Assembly: GCA_038503065.1 (NCBI GenBank)
Contig: JBCAMK010000020.1
Span: 744,001 to 808,000, forward strand
Origin: Paragyromitra xinjiangensis
Taxonomy: Eukaryota > Ascomycota > Pezizomycetes > Pezizales > Discinaceae
DNA length: 64,000 nucleotides
Reading direction: 5' to 3'
The notes below the pieces were generated by a model. That model did no database searches, had not been told where the DNA came from, and saw only the letters and a program-made list of their open reading frames with translations. Position 1 is the stretch's first letter; every line of letters begins with the position of its first letter. The position numbers and the translations under genes were made by a program. Shown piece by piece: positions 38,582 through 50,560 of the stretch.

Positions 38582-40069
38582 ATGGAGAACTTAAGCCCCA
38601 AAACCCAAGCCATGGACAAATTTGAAGACATAATCGCACGCACCGTCATTTCTGTTTTCCAAGCACTCCCTGAAAGAAGCAAGCCGAAGCTCCGCCCACG
38701 TTCTACAGAATGGGTCCCATTATCAGGCATCGTGCTAGAAATAAGTGGGGATGAAATGATGTGCGTTGCACTAGGGTGAGTCTTTCCATTGTTTCAAGAT
38801 TAGTCTGGGGTATAGCTAGATGGCTTACAAGAAGAAAAGTACCGGAATGAAGTGTCTACCACACACAAAGATCTCCCTCGCTGCCGGCATGGTGCTACAT
38901 GATTGCCATGCCGAAGTTGAGTTGCTATCCATGCTCTTGCTTCATCAGGTTTATGCTAACATACTGCTCACCTGCTATAGTGCTTGCTATCAGAGCTTTT
39001 AACGTGTAACCTTCCCAGCTGCCCCCAAAAGCTCATATATCTAACTAACGGGATCAATGGAGCTTCTTATTAGAAGAATGCCGGAAAATAGGGAGTGACG
39101 ATTCCTATGCATCCAAGTATGTGTGTCGACGAAGTGCACAGGAAATCTCTGAAGCTTCACCTCAGCCATTTGCAATACTGGATCATGTCCTGATCCATTT
39201 CTACTGCTCCGAAGCGCCATGTAAATTCTTCCTCTTTTTTCGGCGCAATAGAAACATATCTCACAAAATTATTCTACTAAATAGGTGGAGACGGAAGTAT
39301 GGAGCTTATAATGGCTTCCCAAGAAGATGCTACACCTTGGGTAATACCATCTTCTTCCTCGCCGGAAACTGTTCTCTTGCGTGGTCGTGGTTACTTCGCT
39401 GAGCTTGGGGTTGTGCGAACGAAGCCTGGACGTGCCGACTCCCCTCCGACATTCTCAAAGTCTTGCAGTGACAAGCTAGCTCTCCGTCAAGTGGCCTCAA
39501 CGCTTCTGAGCCCTACCAGCCTTCTTATAGCGCCAGAAAATGCATATATCACATCCTTTGTCTTGAATCAGCGAGAACATTCGAAGATAGCGTGTGAACG
39601 AGCATTTGGAGAGGAGGGACGTATGGCAAAGGTTAAAGGTCGGGATTGGGGCGGTGGATACTCGTTCAAGCCATTCCGCGTTCGGACAACAGATGTAGAG
39701 TTTCCATTTTCCAGAAGAGAGGCGGAACGTAAAACAAGAGGGATGGCGGTTGCAAGTAATATCTCTGCGGTCTGGGTGCAAAATAAAGGCACAGAAACTT
39801 TGATTGGTGGTGTGCTGCAAGGACGAAAACAGTTTTCGGGAATTAAAGGGGCAAGTATGCTGTCCAGAGTTCGTATTTGGAAGGTATTAAATGAAGTTGC
39901 GAGCATTGCTGGGTTACAAGCAGTCCAGAGAGCAACCACAGCAAAGACCTATCAGAGTCTCAAGGAAGGAAGGAATATGTTCTTGAGAAACGAGGCGAAG
40001 GAGGAGGTAAGGAAGGTCTTAGGAGGATGGGTCAGAAATGGTGGAGGTAATTTTGGGATGATCGAATGA
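38582..40069 (+). CDS. TAD1: tRNA-specific adenosine deaminase 1, with a one-base splice anomaly
   Basis: Converts A37 to inosine in tRNA-Ala. Exons 38582-38775, 38840-38916, 38981-39005, 39063-39220, 39285-40069; 412 residues if frame is kept. The deaminase zinc and catalytic residues are present: LHDCHAE (His88, Glu90), SEAPCGD and the later Cys in FSKSCSDKLALRQ. Exon 1 carries the start motif PKLRPRSTEWVPLSGIVLE. The junction after HAE is odd: a GT-AG intron (38916-38980) would drop one base and shift the frame; only TT-AG (38917-38980) or GT-TA restores the conserved VLAIRAFN. This may be a one-base deletion, a sequencing error or a noncanonical intron. Exon 3 is only 25 nt. Start at 38582 chosen as first ATG in frame; 38612 is an alternative. 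Confidence 0.82.
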
Positions 40070-41851
40070 TAGTTCTTGTAACGACATTATTTCTTTCGTT
40101 CGCAGTTACATAAAACAAAACCAGAAAGTACATGTGTAGAGGTGCTTCAAGGCCATCTTGACTACATGTACATGTACTTGCTCTTACCCTACAAGATATG
40201 GACAGCTTCGGGGACGATCAATTTAAATACCACCACCACCACAGTCTTGAGTTGTAGAGGAGTGAGAAAGGTGGAAGCCGTAGTTTACTTATTTTCTCTC
40301 ATCATAAACAACTTTCTGTAGGGATCTGTAGGGATCTGAAAGTCTATGGAGTATATGCAAATATCGATGGGCCAAATTCCTGGATAGGTTTGTTGGAGCG
40401 GAAATATTTGGTATATGACGGGGTGGTAGAAGTGCCTTGCTAGAGGTGAATTCCTCTCCAGAGCCATGATACGTGGGCCTGGATTTTCTACGCGGACTCT
40501 GGATATTGAAGGGAGAAGTATAGGTAAGGACGTCAGGCGGACCCTTTCCGTCAGGGCCTCGCCATTTATTTAGTTATAGTGATCTTGGTCGATCTTAGCC
40601 CTACATTTTACCTACACCATAACTTTACATACTGCCCTTTGGTTTAATATTATCGTGTCTGTAGATGTTAGGTAAGCGAGCTGGAAATATGGTTCTCCTC
40701 CGCATATATAGGAAAGGTGCACGCACTGCTGTTGTCTCTCCTGCCCTCCGCCCCCTCCTCCCAAATCGCTCTGTTTTCATCTTCCACTCCCGTGTTGCTG
40801 CTTCTCGCTCTCCTTCTTCTGCAGGCTATCATGAACAGTCTGCAACGTGCCTCGCTCAGCGCGCTTCCGCCCAATGTCTTCTTGGATTCTACGCTCCTCC
40901 TTCTCGATTCGCTCAATGGCTTGGAGAAGTGCTTCCTTCCGAGAAATACTCGTGAGAGGGGGTGGAGATGCCATCAGGTTTTGTTGGGAGTGATGAAGGT
41001 TGATATGCCTGAGCGTAGAGATTGAGGTCGCTTGTAGGAAGTTGGTTTCGGTAGGCGTTTATCGATAAGCAGGCCCCAGAGGATTACATGTATGATATGT
41101 AGCAAAATTAATGCCCGTTGTCAACCCCTTAGTCTGACACTCGCTTTTCCGTCAGGCACACATACAACATGAGACAATATCAACTACTCAGATTGAGATA
41201 AATTTTGTGTTGAAATCACACCTCCAACACCAAACCCCAAGTCACTTTTTACATCACCTTCAAGAAATTAGGAATTAGAAGTTGGGTTTAGAGGATCGAA
41301 TACGAAAACATGTGCCTTGGTTCCTTAGTTAGTAAAGTGGAGCTATGTAGAGATGCCGCTAGTCACACTATTGGGTAAATGGCTCATGTTAGCTTCGGGG
41401 AGATGCACATGTTAAATCAGGATATATATAGAAAATTAAAAAAAGCTAATCGACTATCGGCCTTCCGACTTAGCTATTGTGTTAGGCTGACCGACATGTG
41501 CCACAGATGTAGTTCTGTAAGCTAGAGTTAAATTTTGAGCAATCAGTTATGTAGCAGTTTCTTATAGGACCCGAACGTGCGATCGCGAAAGGAAGTCTCT
41601 AGGTTAATCGTAGGTAAACTAAGAAAACCAAACAACATTATCGATGAGTTTGCTTAGAGAAAGCCCCATTACTAAGCATGTGGCGTTCATGGGTGCTGAG
41701 ACACCTGGTCGCCTGGAGCGTTAACTGGGTCAGGTAATTCGGGCTGATGTGTGGGGTGTACCTCTAAGTACTTAAGGTAAACGACGCCCACTTTGTTTTC
41801 CTCTCCAGACATCTGCTACTTGCCTCAGGTTAAGCTCAACACTACAAACAA
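40070..41851. other. Intergenic, no confident gene
   Basis: It holds the Tad1 3' flank, overlapping TACATGTA palindromes at 40163-40176, one more at 41085, and a weak small frame listed separately. Confidence 0.5.
40777..40974 (-). CDS. Possible small coiled-coil protein
   Basis: A 65-residue frame rich in Glu, Lys, Arg and Gln (for example LLQAIERIEKEERRIQED) with heptad-like spacing, starting MASPPPL. No family recognised and no splice partner found. The opposite strand has a competing, leucine-rich frame that looks like its shadow. Kept only because the composition suits a real coiled coil. Confidence 0.3.
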   Translation of the reverse strand: MASPPPLTSISRKEALLQAIERIEKEERRIQEDIGRKRAERGTLQTVHDSLQKKESEKQQHGSGR

Positions 41852-42174
41852 ATGAACTCCGACTTTAAAATGCTTTCTCTCTTCCGCAAATCGATGCCAG
41901 AGAGAATGAAAAAGAAATACAATTCCAATGTCGTCATCGCACCTAAACGTAACGACCGTGACACAGTGTGGGGAAGCTGTAGCGCTCATGGCGGCTGGGA
42001 AGGGAAGGTTATGTACGGTCGACAAGCAGGGTATGCTCATCTTCAACTTTTCTAATCCTAAGAACATATTATATCAGGGGTTTGACATGGAATAGTGCAT
42101 GCGGAGGTGGTTGTGGAGGGGGATGCGGTGGTGGAGGCTGCGGCGGTGGGTATGTGTTCACTAGAGCATCGTGA
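41852..42174 (+). CDS. Small basic protein with Cys-Gly-Gly-Gly repeat tail
   Basis: Exons 41852-42030 and 42078-42174 (intron 47 nt, ends ATATCAG) give 91 residues. The N-terminal part is basic (LFRKSMPERMKKKY) and the middle has VWGSCSAHGGWEG. The tail is four Cys-Gly(3-4) repeats, then YVFTRAS at the C-terminus. There is no signal peptide or membrane segment. The frame is kept across the intron and the repeat only appears when it is removed, which supports the model. The Cys spacing could bind metal or be lipid-modified, but this is a guess; family not recognised. Confidence 0.6.
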
Positions 42175-42983
42175 TTTCGAAGCCAGAAATTCCTGACTTG
42201 ATTGGGGTGTAGCTGCGGAGCGAAATAGATATGATCTGCCGAGTCGGGCAGCAGAATCTATGCAATAACTATATTTCTGGCGAGCTACTGCTTCTGTTTC
42301 CATGTCGTTGGATTCCTTCAATCGCGCTAGCGCTATACAACTCAACTGCGTTATCTACTACTTTTTACATGTCGTTTTGTCTATCGCTTCTCTGTTTGCT
42401 ATAATTGCTGGAGTGCCCCACGCTGTCAATGTTTGGTTAATACACGTAATTTCTTAGACAGCTTACTTTGTTTGGGTGATCACGAGATTTTACGTATTGG
42501 TCAACAGGGAATCCGAGCTTTACCCAGTATATAGGTTCTTGCACTGGCACGTGATCAGTATTGATAGCCGCATGTATTGTATATGTACTCGTGCTCTACC
42601 ATAAATAAGTACCTGAAAACAGGGATGTGAATTTGGCCAACCAAGTCGCAAAGCGCTGCCGTGGTGCGAATCAAAAACTATTACCATCCGAATACATTTT
42701 CAAGTAATTATGGTAGAGCATAAGTAGCTACATGACTCGCCGTCCCGTGTAGACTTCAGATGTTCTGGGCACTTATGTGCGATTCCTTCACAGCATCCAC
42801 AAGCACGGAAAAGTTTCACGGGTCGTGGCTCAACGCGCCACAAGCGGGCTGAGGCTGGATACATGTATCCGTGGAGTACTGGAGAAGTCTATGGGAATGT
42901 ACTCCTAGGCAACAAAAACATTATTGTAGTAATATTGCACGAATCGTATATTCGTACCATCAACTACCCTGCTTCCTCCTTGA
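42175..42983. other. Intergenic with a foldback element
   Basis: Between the small Cys/Gly gene and MED31. It contains MITE C (42588-42724) and the extended palindrome GGATACATGTATCC at 42857-42870; no gene. Confidence 0.6.
42588..42724. mobile_element. MITE C, TA-flanked 137-bp foldback element
   Basis: The left end CTCGTGCTCTACCATAA and the inverted right end CTTATGCTCTACCATAA match at 15 of 17 positions; complementarity continues inward (AAGTAC.TGAAAA type). TA flanks both ends (42586-42587, 42725-42726). Non-coding. Confidence 0.65.
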
Positions 42984-43444
42984 CTAGTTACCGTTCTTTT
43001 GGATATTTGTTGTGTCAGCTTGCGGGTTTACTGTCTCAACTTCAGGGTGGAGGTTCGTAACAGCGTCGTTGAGCATTTCTTGTGCGATTGCCGGGCTCAT
43101 GATGTCTGCGCGAAACTGTGGCTGTCGGAGAAGTGTGAGAGCGGCGAGGGAATGCACCGGGTACCTGGATATTTGTAAGTTTTTTAACGGTAAAAACACT
43201 TCCGGGAGAACTGTGTACGTGAGAAGTTTGGTGTATTCAGGTTCACGAAAATATTCAAGGTAGACGATATAGTTTGTGAAGCGTTCATCATCCAAAACTT
43301 TGGAGTGAGCAAGGAAATTAAGATAGAAGGGATTTGCCAGACATTGAACAAACTGGAAGGCGTTAATATTTTAAGTCAAGGCAGGGAAGAAGTGTGCTTA
43401 ACCTCCAGCTCGACTTCGAAGCGGGTAAAGGGTTGTTGTGACAT
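42984..43444 (-). CDS. MED31: Mediator middle-module subunit 31 (Soh1)
   Basis: Small conserved Mediator subunit. Exons 43444-43403, 43352-43219, 43164-42984; 118 residues. The family signature is unmistakable: FEVELEFVQCLANPFYLNFL, then DERFTNYIVYLEYFREPEY, then TKLLTY joined to PVHSLAALTLL. Intron 2 is 54 nt, a multiple of three without an in-frame stop, so a retained intron would insert 18 residues in the core instead of truncating. The tail after RADIMSP is short and variable. Divergent from the NT-C2 gene. Confidence 0.93.
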
Positions 43445-44176
43445 TTGGTGTTTGGTATATGGGTCACGGGCGTGATCTTGCAGATTCTCTGGAGCTCTGA
43501 GGGCTATCTATCCATAGAGTCGTGAGAGATTGTACGCCCAGAGTCATGCGGCCTGGGGTACGCAAACGAACATCATTCCGCAGCGAACGTCAGCATGCTT
43601 GGCGGAGGCCAAGATTCATGCATGACCGATCCGAATCAGGGCGACGCGACAGCCACCCAACCGAGGAGGCAGCTTCCTTTGAAGCTCGGGAACGACACTG
43701 CCATTACCCAGCCTGGTACGGTATTCAGGAACAAACTCAACTCATTCGGTGACTCTTCTCCAGGCATCTCTTTTTTTGTTTCAAAGTCTTTCGTTTTCTC
43801 CCTATTCAAACCTAAAGCATTGTCATATCTCTGGCTGCTCAGGATAACCCTACCCACATTCTTTACATCTTAACCTGTCAGCTCATCTACCCATCCATCC
43901 ATTCCATTTTATTCCATCCCATCAATAATCCGGCCCCCCTCCTCCTCCGTCATCCGGTACCATCGGATTCGTTTCCCACTCCATCCGACCCCGGTTCGCT
44001 CCCTTATTTTTGTTCCAACTTGGGCTTTCGACATCCACACACTCGGCTTTCGGTTTGTTTGTTTAAATGTCATGACCGCTGCTGCCCCTCCGGTCAATCT
44101 TTCTTGCTTCCCCTCTCTCCGGTCCTGATAACTCTATTCCTACCCCCCCCCCCACCATCCTCAGCAAGGTGCAGCA
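43445..44176. promoter_or_regulatory. Divergent promoter region, MED31 / NT-C2 gene
   Basis: The 732 bp between two divergent start codons includes pyrimidine-rich tracts and a C-run near 44146. No specific element recognised. Confidence 0.4.
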
Positions 44177-45799
44177 ATGCAGACCTTTGGTATGAAGCTC
44201 TCCTTCTCTTCTCCGTCCTCTTCTTCCGTCCCCATGTCCTCCTCCTCCTCCGGCTCCTCCTCTCCTCCTCTGTCTCCAACCACATCTTTGCTCTCCCCCC
44301 ATATGTCCCGCCCCGTCTCCAGTCACACTTTCTCTTCAACTTCATCGTCTTCTTCATCTCTGCGGCGGGGTGTGCTGACGAGGGATTTCTCTTTCGACGA
44401 TATCATAGTGCCGAAGAACCGACGGGTATGCCTCACCTCTGTTCCGGTGCTTCAAAATTATCCTGGCTGAATAGTTTCGTTACTGACGTGTCTATATGGG
44501 TCCTTCGTAGCCAAGGTTTGATCTCTTTTTAGAAGTATGATCCCCTCCCAACCCCGTTGATGTATTCTTATTCGTTTTTGCGGTTTTCTTGTTCTTTTTT
44601 CTTTTTTCTTTCTGTTTTTACCTACTCTTGATACAAGCTGATCCTTGTAACAGATTCATGATCTCAATAACGTACCCCTTGTCTCTGGGCAGGCCTATGT
44701 CAAATGGCACCTCCAGGGCTCTACTCGTGCCGACTCCCGAGGTCGCACTAGCAAGGAGACTATTAAGGATCATAAAGTCGCCTGGCACTTTTCACACACG
44801 TGTCAGAATATACGCATGACGATTGGCCGGAGTGGGATGCTGCAGGAACAACTTGTCATCTTCGAAGTCAGCCAAGAATATGCTGGCGCTAGAGAGCGTA
44901 TTGCGTTGGGATCAGTGAGCCTTAACCTAGCGGAGTACACGCAAGTCCGTGGGGGGGAGACGCGAAGATACCTGATGCAAGATAGCAAGATAAACTCGAC
45001 TTTAAAGGTACAAATTGGGGGTTTTCAGTGAGTTAGGAGTGCTTTGCTGACCATGATCTTGATTGTAAGATTACAATCGCGTTAACGCAGGTCGGAGGCG
45101 ATGACGATTTTCTTGCGTAAGTTTTTCTCTCTTCAAGCCATCATATAAGCCAAATTGCCTAACAGCTGGGGTTTTTAGCCCACCGTTAAAGAGTGCTCAA
45201 GTCTTCGGTGGCATAGCAGGAATTATTGGAGAGTCGCGAGATCAAGATGACTGTAGAAGTTAGCAGACCTATTTTTTTGTTTCTGAATCTGGCTGATGGC
45301 GATAGATCCAATCACCACGTCTCAGAAACGGGATAAAAACGCAATCCACGATATGTACCGCTGCACTCTAGCAGCATCGTGGCAACTCCAAGCTGGCGAA
45401 CTCAATCCGGAGGAATGTATAGAAGATATCTTCTCCGGTGGTGACGGATGGACTCCTCGCAGCGAACGCTTCCGTCGGGGGAAGCCAAAGTCAGTTAGGT
45501 ACGAAGGGGGACTATCCCGAGGTGGAAGGATAGACGGCAGCGATAGCGATTCGCTCAGCGCTGTAAGTAGCGGGGGAGGCGTTTCAGCAGTAGGTGGTGC
45601 TGGTCTTGGAGCCAACGATGTACTGCGGCGGCAGCGAGATGGTGATACGTTGAGTATTGTTAGCTTCGCGGCAGTGCCGAAGCCAGAGAAAAAGCCAAGT
45701 GGGAAAAGTTTCAAAAGTTTCAAGAGCGACCAAGAGGTAGACGAGATGCGGGCTAGAGAAGATTTGGTTAGTTGGAAAATGCCATCAGTAACCCGATGA
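44177..45799 (+). CDS. NT-C2 (EEIG1/EHBP1 N-terminal) domain protein
   Basis: Exons 44177-44425, 44511-44534, 44654-45007, 45070-45116, 45179-45252, 45306-45799; 413 residues. A Ser-rich leader of about 80 residues precedes the C2-like domain: RPRFDLFLEIHDLNNVPLVSG (exon 2 plus exon 3), AYVKWHLQGS, DHKVAWHF, TIGRSGMLQE, FEVSQEY, and APPLKSAQVFGGIAGI near the end. Exon 2 is only 24 nt and encodes PRFDLFLE. NT-C2 proteins attach to membranes and are linked to endocytosis and actin in animals; the fungal role is unclear. The tail is Ser/Gly/Arg-rich and disordered. The acceptor of exon 4 is AAG. Confidence 0.82.
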
Positions 45800-47872
45800 T
45801 GAACCAACATTTTCAACTCCGGGCGCGGACACGAAATCACTATTTTGGCGTCGGGAGCTATGTTGCTGGGCTCTCATCCCGAGCTATATGGCTGTAGAAA
45901 CGAGCTGTGGAAGGAAATGAGATTGGAGTTGCATATATATTTACTGCATTTGGCTTTGTATGGAGAATTACGGGGGGTGGGGGGGTTGTGTCGCATCGTT
46001 GGAGAAGCATAACGTTGCATTTTTATATACTTATTTCCTAGGTACGTTTGAGCGGATCGTTCACTATTATTGGCTTTTATTTTGCTTCTATATCTGTGCA
46101 TTGATACACCACTTTCTCTCGTTTTTGGGTACCTTTATAGTTTCATTTGTTTGCATAATTACACGGGGTTTTGGGGTTTGACATGCGGGTGGGTATTTTG
46201 TTCTTACTTTTTGTCATCGCGTAATTTGGCATTGAATACAAGAGAAATGGGGGCGGGAAGGAAAACGATACACATCTGAAAGTAGATCTTTCTTTATTGT
46301 ACTACTAGTCTATCTTCAGGCTCTTTTGTATAGTTGGTGCGGTTCCGCAAAAAGTGGCAATTGGGAGTTTGAGTTTTAATAGGTATAGACAAACAGAAAT
46401 TGGCTAATAATTAACAGTGTTCAATTTGTAAGTGATTTCTTGTGTGATATGGAGAGACTTGCTCCTGTGGGCCTTAAAAGGCTTGGTGTGGTTGTAAGTG
46501 CTGTGTACTTGAGCCTGTTACTGAAGCTTCCAGGAATCAAAACAAACTTTGGCTATTTCCCTACGGCAATTCCACGCTAACAAGGGAAAAAGCTGATCTG
46601 ATTTTACAGCATTTTGCAAGTATTTTTTTAGAGTTTAGATCTATTAGCGCGCTGTTAGAGCAATTCTTGGGATGTGTTTGTAGTCATTTAGACATTGAAT
46701 CTGTAGCCTGAATCGCTTGGTAGACCTGCCGTTTTTGCTTGTTTAAGGCCCTCATACCCATGTAGGAAGGCAACGATATACCGCAATTGGAGGTTGTGCC
46801 CTCCTAGGGGGATAAGGAAGCTTACAATAATCCATGGGTGACAGGGTCATGGTCGAAGTCATAGGTAAGGAGGAGAATCTCTCTATCTTGCCTGCTGGAA
46901 TCTTTGGATGCAAGCACAAAGCTGTCTGCTTGGTAAAGGCATGTTCCTTCAATAAAAGTGGGAGCCTATTGAAAGAGGGGTGAAATTGAAGAGCTGCTAT
47001 AAGCTTCATTTATTGTGTCGGGTTAATAGATGGAATGTGAGAGCTCGGTTGGCAAAATCGTAATGCATTACTTGCTGTAGGGTGAGCTATTAAAAACCTG
47101 TAGTTACACTCCTCTAGCAACAGCGAGTACTGAGCGGATTGGCTCTGCTGATAGCATTTAGCCCGACAGGAAGTCTCATTTCCATTCGCCTTTGAAGCTG
47201 TCGGGTCTTTCTACAAGAGTAATGTTGGAAGTGCCCAAGGATAGGGAGTAGGCACAAGAAGAAAAGTAGACCAACTGCGAAGGCCCAGGAACTGGGCCAT
47301 TGCTATGTCATGCGCTTGGGGAAGGCTGCGGTGTAAAGCTCTCGGCGGCAATCTCGGTAGGATGTTAGGGATTCCGAAGCGAAGGGTACAGCAACAGCAT
47401 TATGCTCGTGTCGGGCTGCGTCCGCGGGTAGTCAGCGAGAAGGGCTTGGACTGCAGTGTGAAATAGTGGCATTTTGAGCGCACTCTAGAGATCCGGCCTG
47501 AAGTTGAAATAGAGAGTGAGGAGAATGGCTCGGTGCTGTTACAGATTTCAATGTATTCTATACATGTATTTATACTACTCTACATCCATGCAGCTACTAG
47601 GGTCAGGCATATGGAGATGGAATAGGTCTCACTTTTTGTATGGTGACCTCGCAGAACGGAAAATTCCAGTGTTTCATCTCCACTGCCCTAACCGGAGTAC
47701 AATCTGTTGATGTTCGTGCATGCAGCCCTGAGCCCTAGAGTCCGTTTTTGGTTAGTGTAACTATGTCTACGAAATTTCTTTAGACAACATCGCTGCACCA
47801 GAACCCACCAACCATCTCGCAAATTTCACCACAAAGCAGCAACAACAGCGCCATAAGAAGAATTGCGAAAAA
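45800..47872. other. Intergenic, no gene seen
   Basis: 2.1 kb without a supportable gene. A TACATGTA lies at 47561. I looked for tRNA boxes and snoRNA boxes upstream of Nop56 and found none convincing. Confidence 0.5.
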
Positions 47873-49726
47873 ATGTCGGCTGTTGACTATCTCCTCCAGG
47901 AGACCGCAGTTGGCTATGGTCTCTACCAGGTCGTACTCCAGCCGGAGACAATTGGTAACCGCCTCAAAGAAGTCCAAGAAGCTGCTCAAGATTTGTCTAG
48001 GTTTGGGAAGATGGTTAGGCTGGTATCTTTTGCACCGTTCCAGTAAGTACTATTTTTTCTCTCAGTTTGCGCTTACACGAAGTTATATTTTGGTTTTCTC
48101 CGCTATTGACACAATTTCGCAAAATAGAGGCGCAGCGCAAGCCCTCGAAAACGCAAATGATATCTCCGAAGGAATTGCCAGCGACCATCTTAAGGCACTC
48201 CTCGAAGTGAATCTCCCCAAGGGAGGTAAAAAGAAGAAAGTTGTCCTGGGCATCACCGACAAGAATTTAGCTGGCTCAATCAAGGCAGCCTTTCCTGGCG
48301 TCGACTGCGAGACAAACGATGTTGTCCAAGACCTGCTTCGTGGTTTGAGGCTGCATGGCTCTAAGCTTCTTAAGCAGCTACAAGAGGGTGATATGGATCG
48401 CGCGCAGTTGGGTTTGGGCCACGCATATTCCAGAGCTAAAGTAAAGTTCTCGGTACAAAAGAATGACAACCACATTATCCAATCGATTGCGTTGCTGGAT
48501 ACTCTTGATAAGGATATAAATACATTTGCTATGCGGATAAGGTAAAACATTCTTCCGTTTTAATTTTTGATTTCTATTTCTAGGCTCATTCGATGAACGC
48601 AATAGGGAATGGTATTCTTGGCACTTCCCCGAAATGATAAAAATCGTGTCGGACAATCACCAATATGCCCGCCTTATTCTCTTCGTCCGCGATAAGAAAA
48701 CCCTTTCAGATGATCGACTTCATGACCTGGCAGCCCTAGTCGACGATGATGCTGAAATTGCTCAAGCTGTTATTGATGCTGCAAAAGTGTCTATGGGCCA
48801 GGATATCTCTGAAGCCGATATGACAAATATCTGCTCTTTCGCCGAGAAAGTGGTTTCGCTCGCTGACTACAGGAAGACCTTGCACGGATACCTGGTCGAT
48901 AAGATGGCTATCGTTGCGCCGAACCTGGCCCAATTGATTGGAGAGATTGTCGGCGCTAGGTTGATTTCGCATGCAGGGAGCTTGACAAATCTGTCTAAGT
49001 ACCCTGCTTCTACTGTGCAAATTCTTGGTGCTGAAAAGGCATTATTTCGGTAAAGATATCTAAATCGGGAATATCCTCCAGATTTAAGGCTGACAGGGTT
49101 TAGGGCTTTGAAAACAAAGGGTAATACCCCAAAGTACGGTCTTATATATCATTCCTCTTTTATTGGTAGGGCTGGCGCCAAGAATAAAGGACGGATTTCC
49201 CGCTTTCTGGCCAACAAGTGCTCGATCGCCTCAAGGATTGATAGTTTCTCAGACCACCCTACAAACAAATTCGGCGAAGCTTTGAGAAAGCAGGTTGAGG
49301 AACGGCTTGATTTTTATTCTAGTGGATCAGCCCCTACCAAAAATCAAGATGCCATGGTAAATCCTTCCTTTTTTGGCTAGGGGATGATGGTAGTTCAATT
49401 TGTTGATTCAATTGGCTGTTTAGAAAGCGGCAATGAACGCTGTTTTGGCCGACATTGACGTCGACAACGCTATCGACGAGGTCGATGATGTTGAAGATGT
49501 AGATCCGGATATGGAAGACATAGTGAAGCCGAAGAAGTCTAAGAAGGATAAAAAGGACAAGAAAGAGAAGAAGGGGAAAGGTGATAAAGATAGCAACAGA
49601 GAAAAGGAGAGTAATAAGAAGAGGCGAAGAGAAGATGAGGATGGGGTCGACGACGGGATTGACGAACTAAAAGAAAAGAAGAAATCGAAAAAGGAAAAGA
49701 GAGAGAAGAAGAGCAAGGCTTTGTGA
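47873..49726 (+). CDS. NOP56: Nop56, core protein of box C/D snoRNPs
   Basis: Nucleolar scaffold for rRNA 2'-O-methylation, pairing with Nop58, fibrillarin and Snu13. Exons 47873-48042, 48128-48541, 48606-49049, 49104-49356, 49424-49726; 527 residues. Identified as Nop56 rather than Nop58 by the start [20 protein letters not shown], and by [32 protein letters not shown] and [20 protein letters not shown]. The NOP domain carries [20 protein letters not shown] and [15 protein letters not shown]. The last exon (residues 428-527) is acidic then a Lys/Glu-rich tail ([17 protein letters not shown]) typical of the protein. No snoRNA is evident in the short introns. Confidence 0.95.
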
Positions 49727-50560
49727 GAGAATAAAGGAGTCAAACACGAAAAAATCCGGGTACAGAGTCTCCTTACCGTTCTGTACCCGACCGTCATAGG
49801 TTTGCCGGTTGATGTAAAAGTCATCAAAATTTCTAATAGTGTCTTCTTTTTTTCAGTTTCTGTTTGTACTTTAAAAAAATTCCTTCCGAGTTCTATATAA
49901 ATAGGTAGGCGCATTATACTTTTGCTCCTAGGGCTTGCTATTGTAGTCTCCCGTCAGCCGGTGGGCTTGGTAGGAACTTTCTTAGGACCATGGAATCGGA
50001 TGCTGTACAGTCCCGTAAGAATAGTCCCGGCACGCTTGTCAATTCGGTGCTGCGACTAAACAGTCGCAGGGAGCAACCTGGAGGACAAATAATAAAAAGA
50101 GTAGGTTCTACAAATCCTAAAGTGCTAAATAATATCCTCCTAATTTTTGTTGTCATCTACTGCGGCCTAAACTCTCCAGTGGCAGAGCTTTGGTGGTGCC
50201 AAGACTTTTCTGACGCAGCTGTACATGTTTGATTCATTTTCGATTGTTGAATTTCGTTGACTTTTGAAGTGATGGGAATCAGTTGTTTTTGCCATCTAGC
50301 GACTTTCGATGTGCGAGGTACTTGCAAGGGAATGTCTCCAGCGGACTGGTTGATATCGTTATCTTTGTAGGGTTGGGGTAGATTATTTATTCTCAGCCGC
50401 ATCAGGACTCCCTAGAGGTGTGGATGCTCAAGTTACACACTTGGTCCTGCGTGTGCCAGCAGCACCTTTACCCTTCACCATTGTTGTGGGGATTTTTCTA
50501 TCAGCGGAGATACCTGCAAATCTACAAGGTACTCGATCATATACCAAACTTCTTAAGTCG
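49727..50560. other. Intergenic, no gene seen
   Basis: Contains the Nop56 3' flank and the presumed promoter of the Nrm1-like gene. Open frames reach 50420 only through a GTG, not an ATG. Confidence 0.5.

Noticed and set aside
44020..44532. 170-residue frame overlapping the NT-C2 first exon
   Set aside because: Shadow frame through the Ser/Pro-rich leader; the other frame continues into the NT-C2 domain.
45800..47872. tRNA or box C/D snoRNA genes near Nop56 and elsewhere
   Set aside because: I looked for paired A/B boxes and for C/D boxes with spacing and found none that fold convincingly. A tRNAscan or snoscan run would be decisive.
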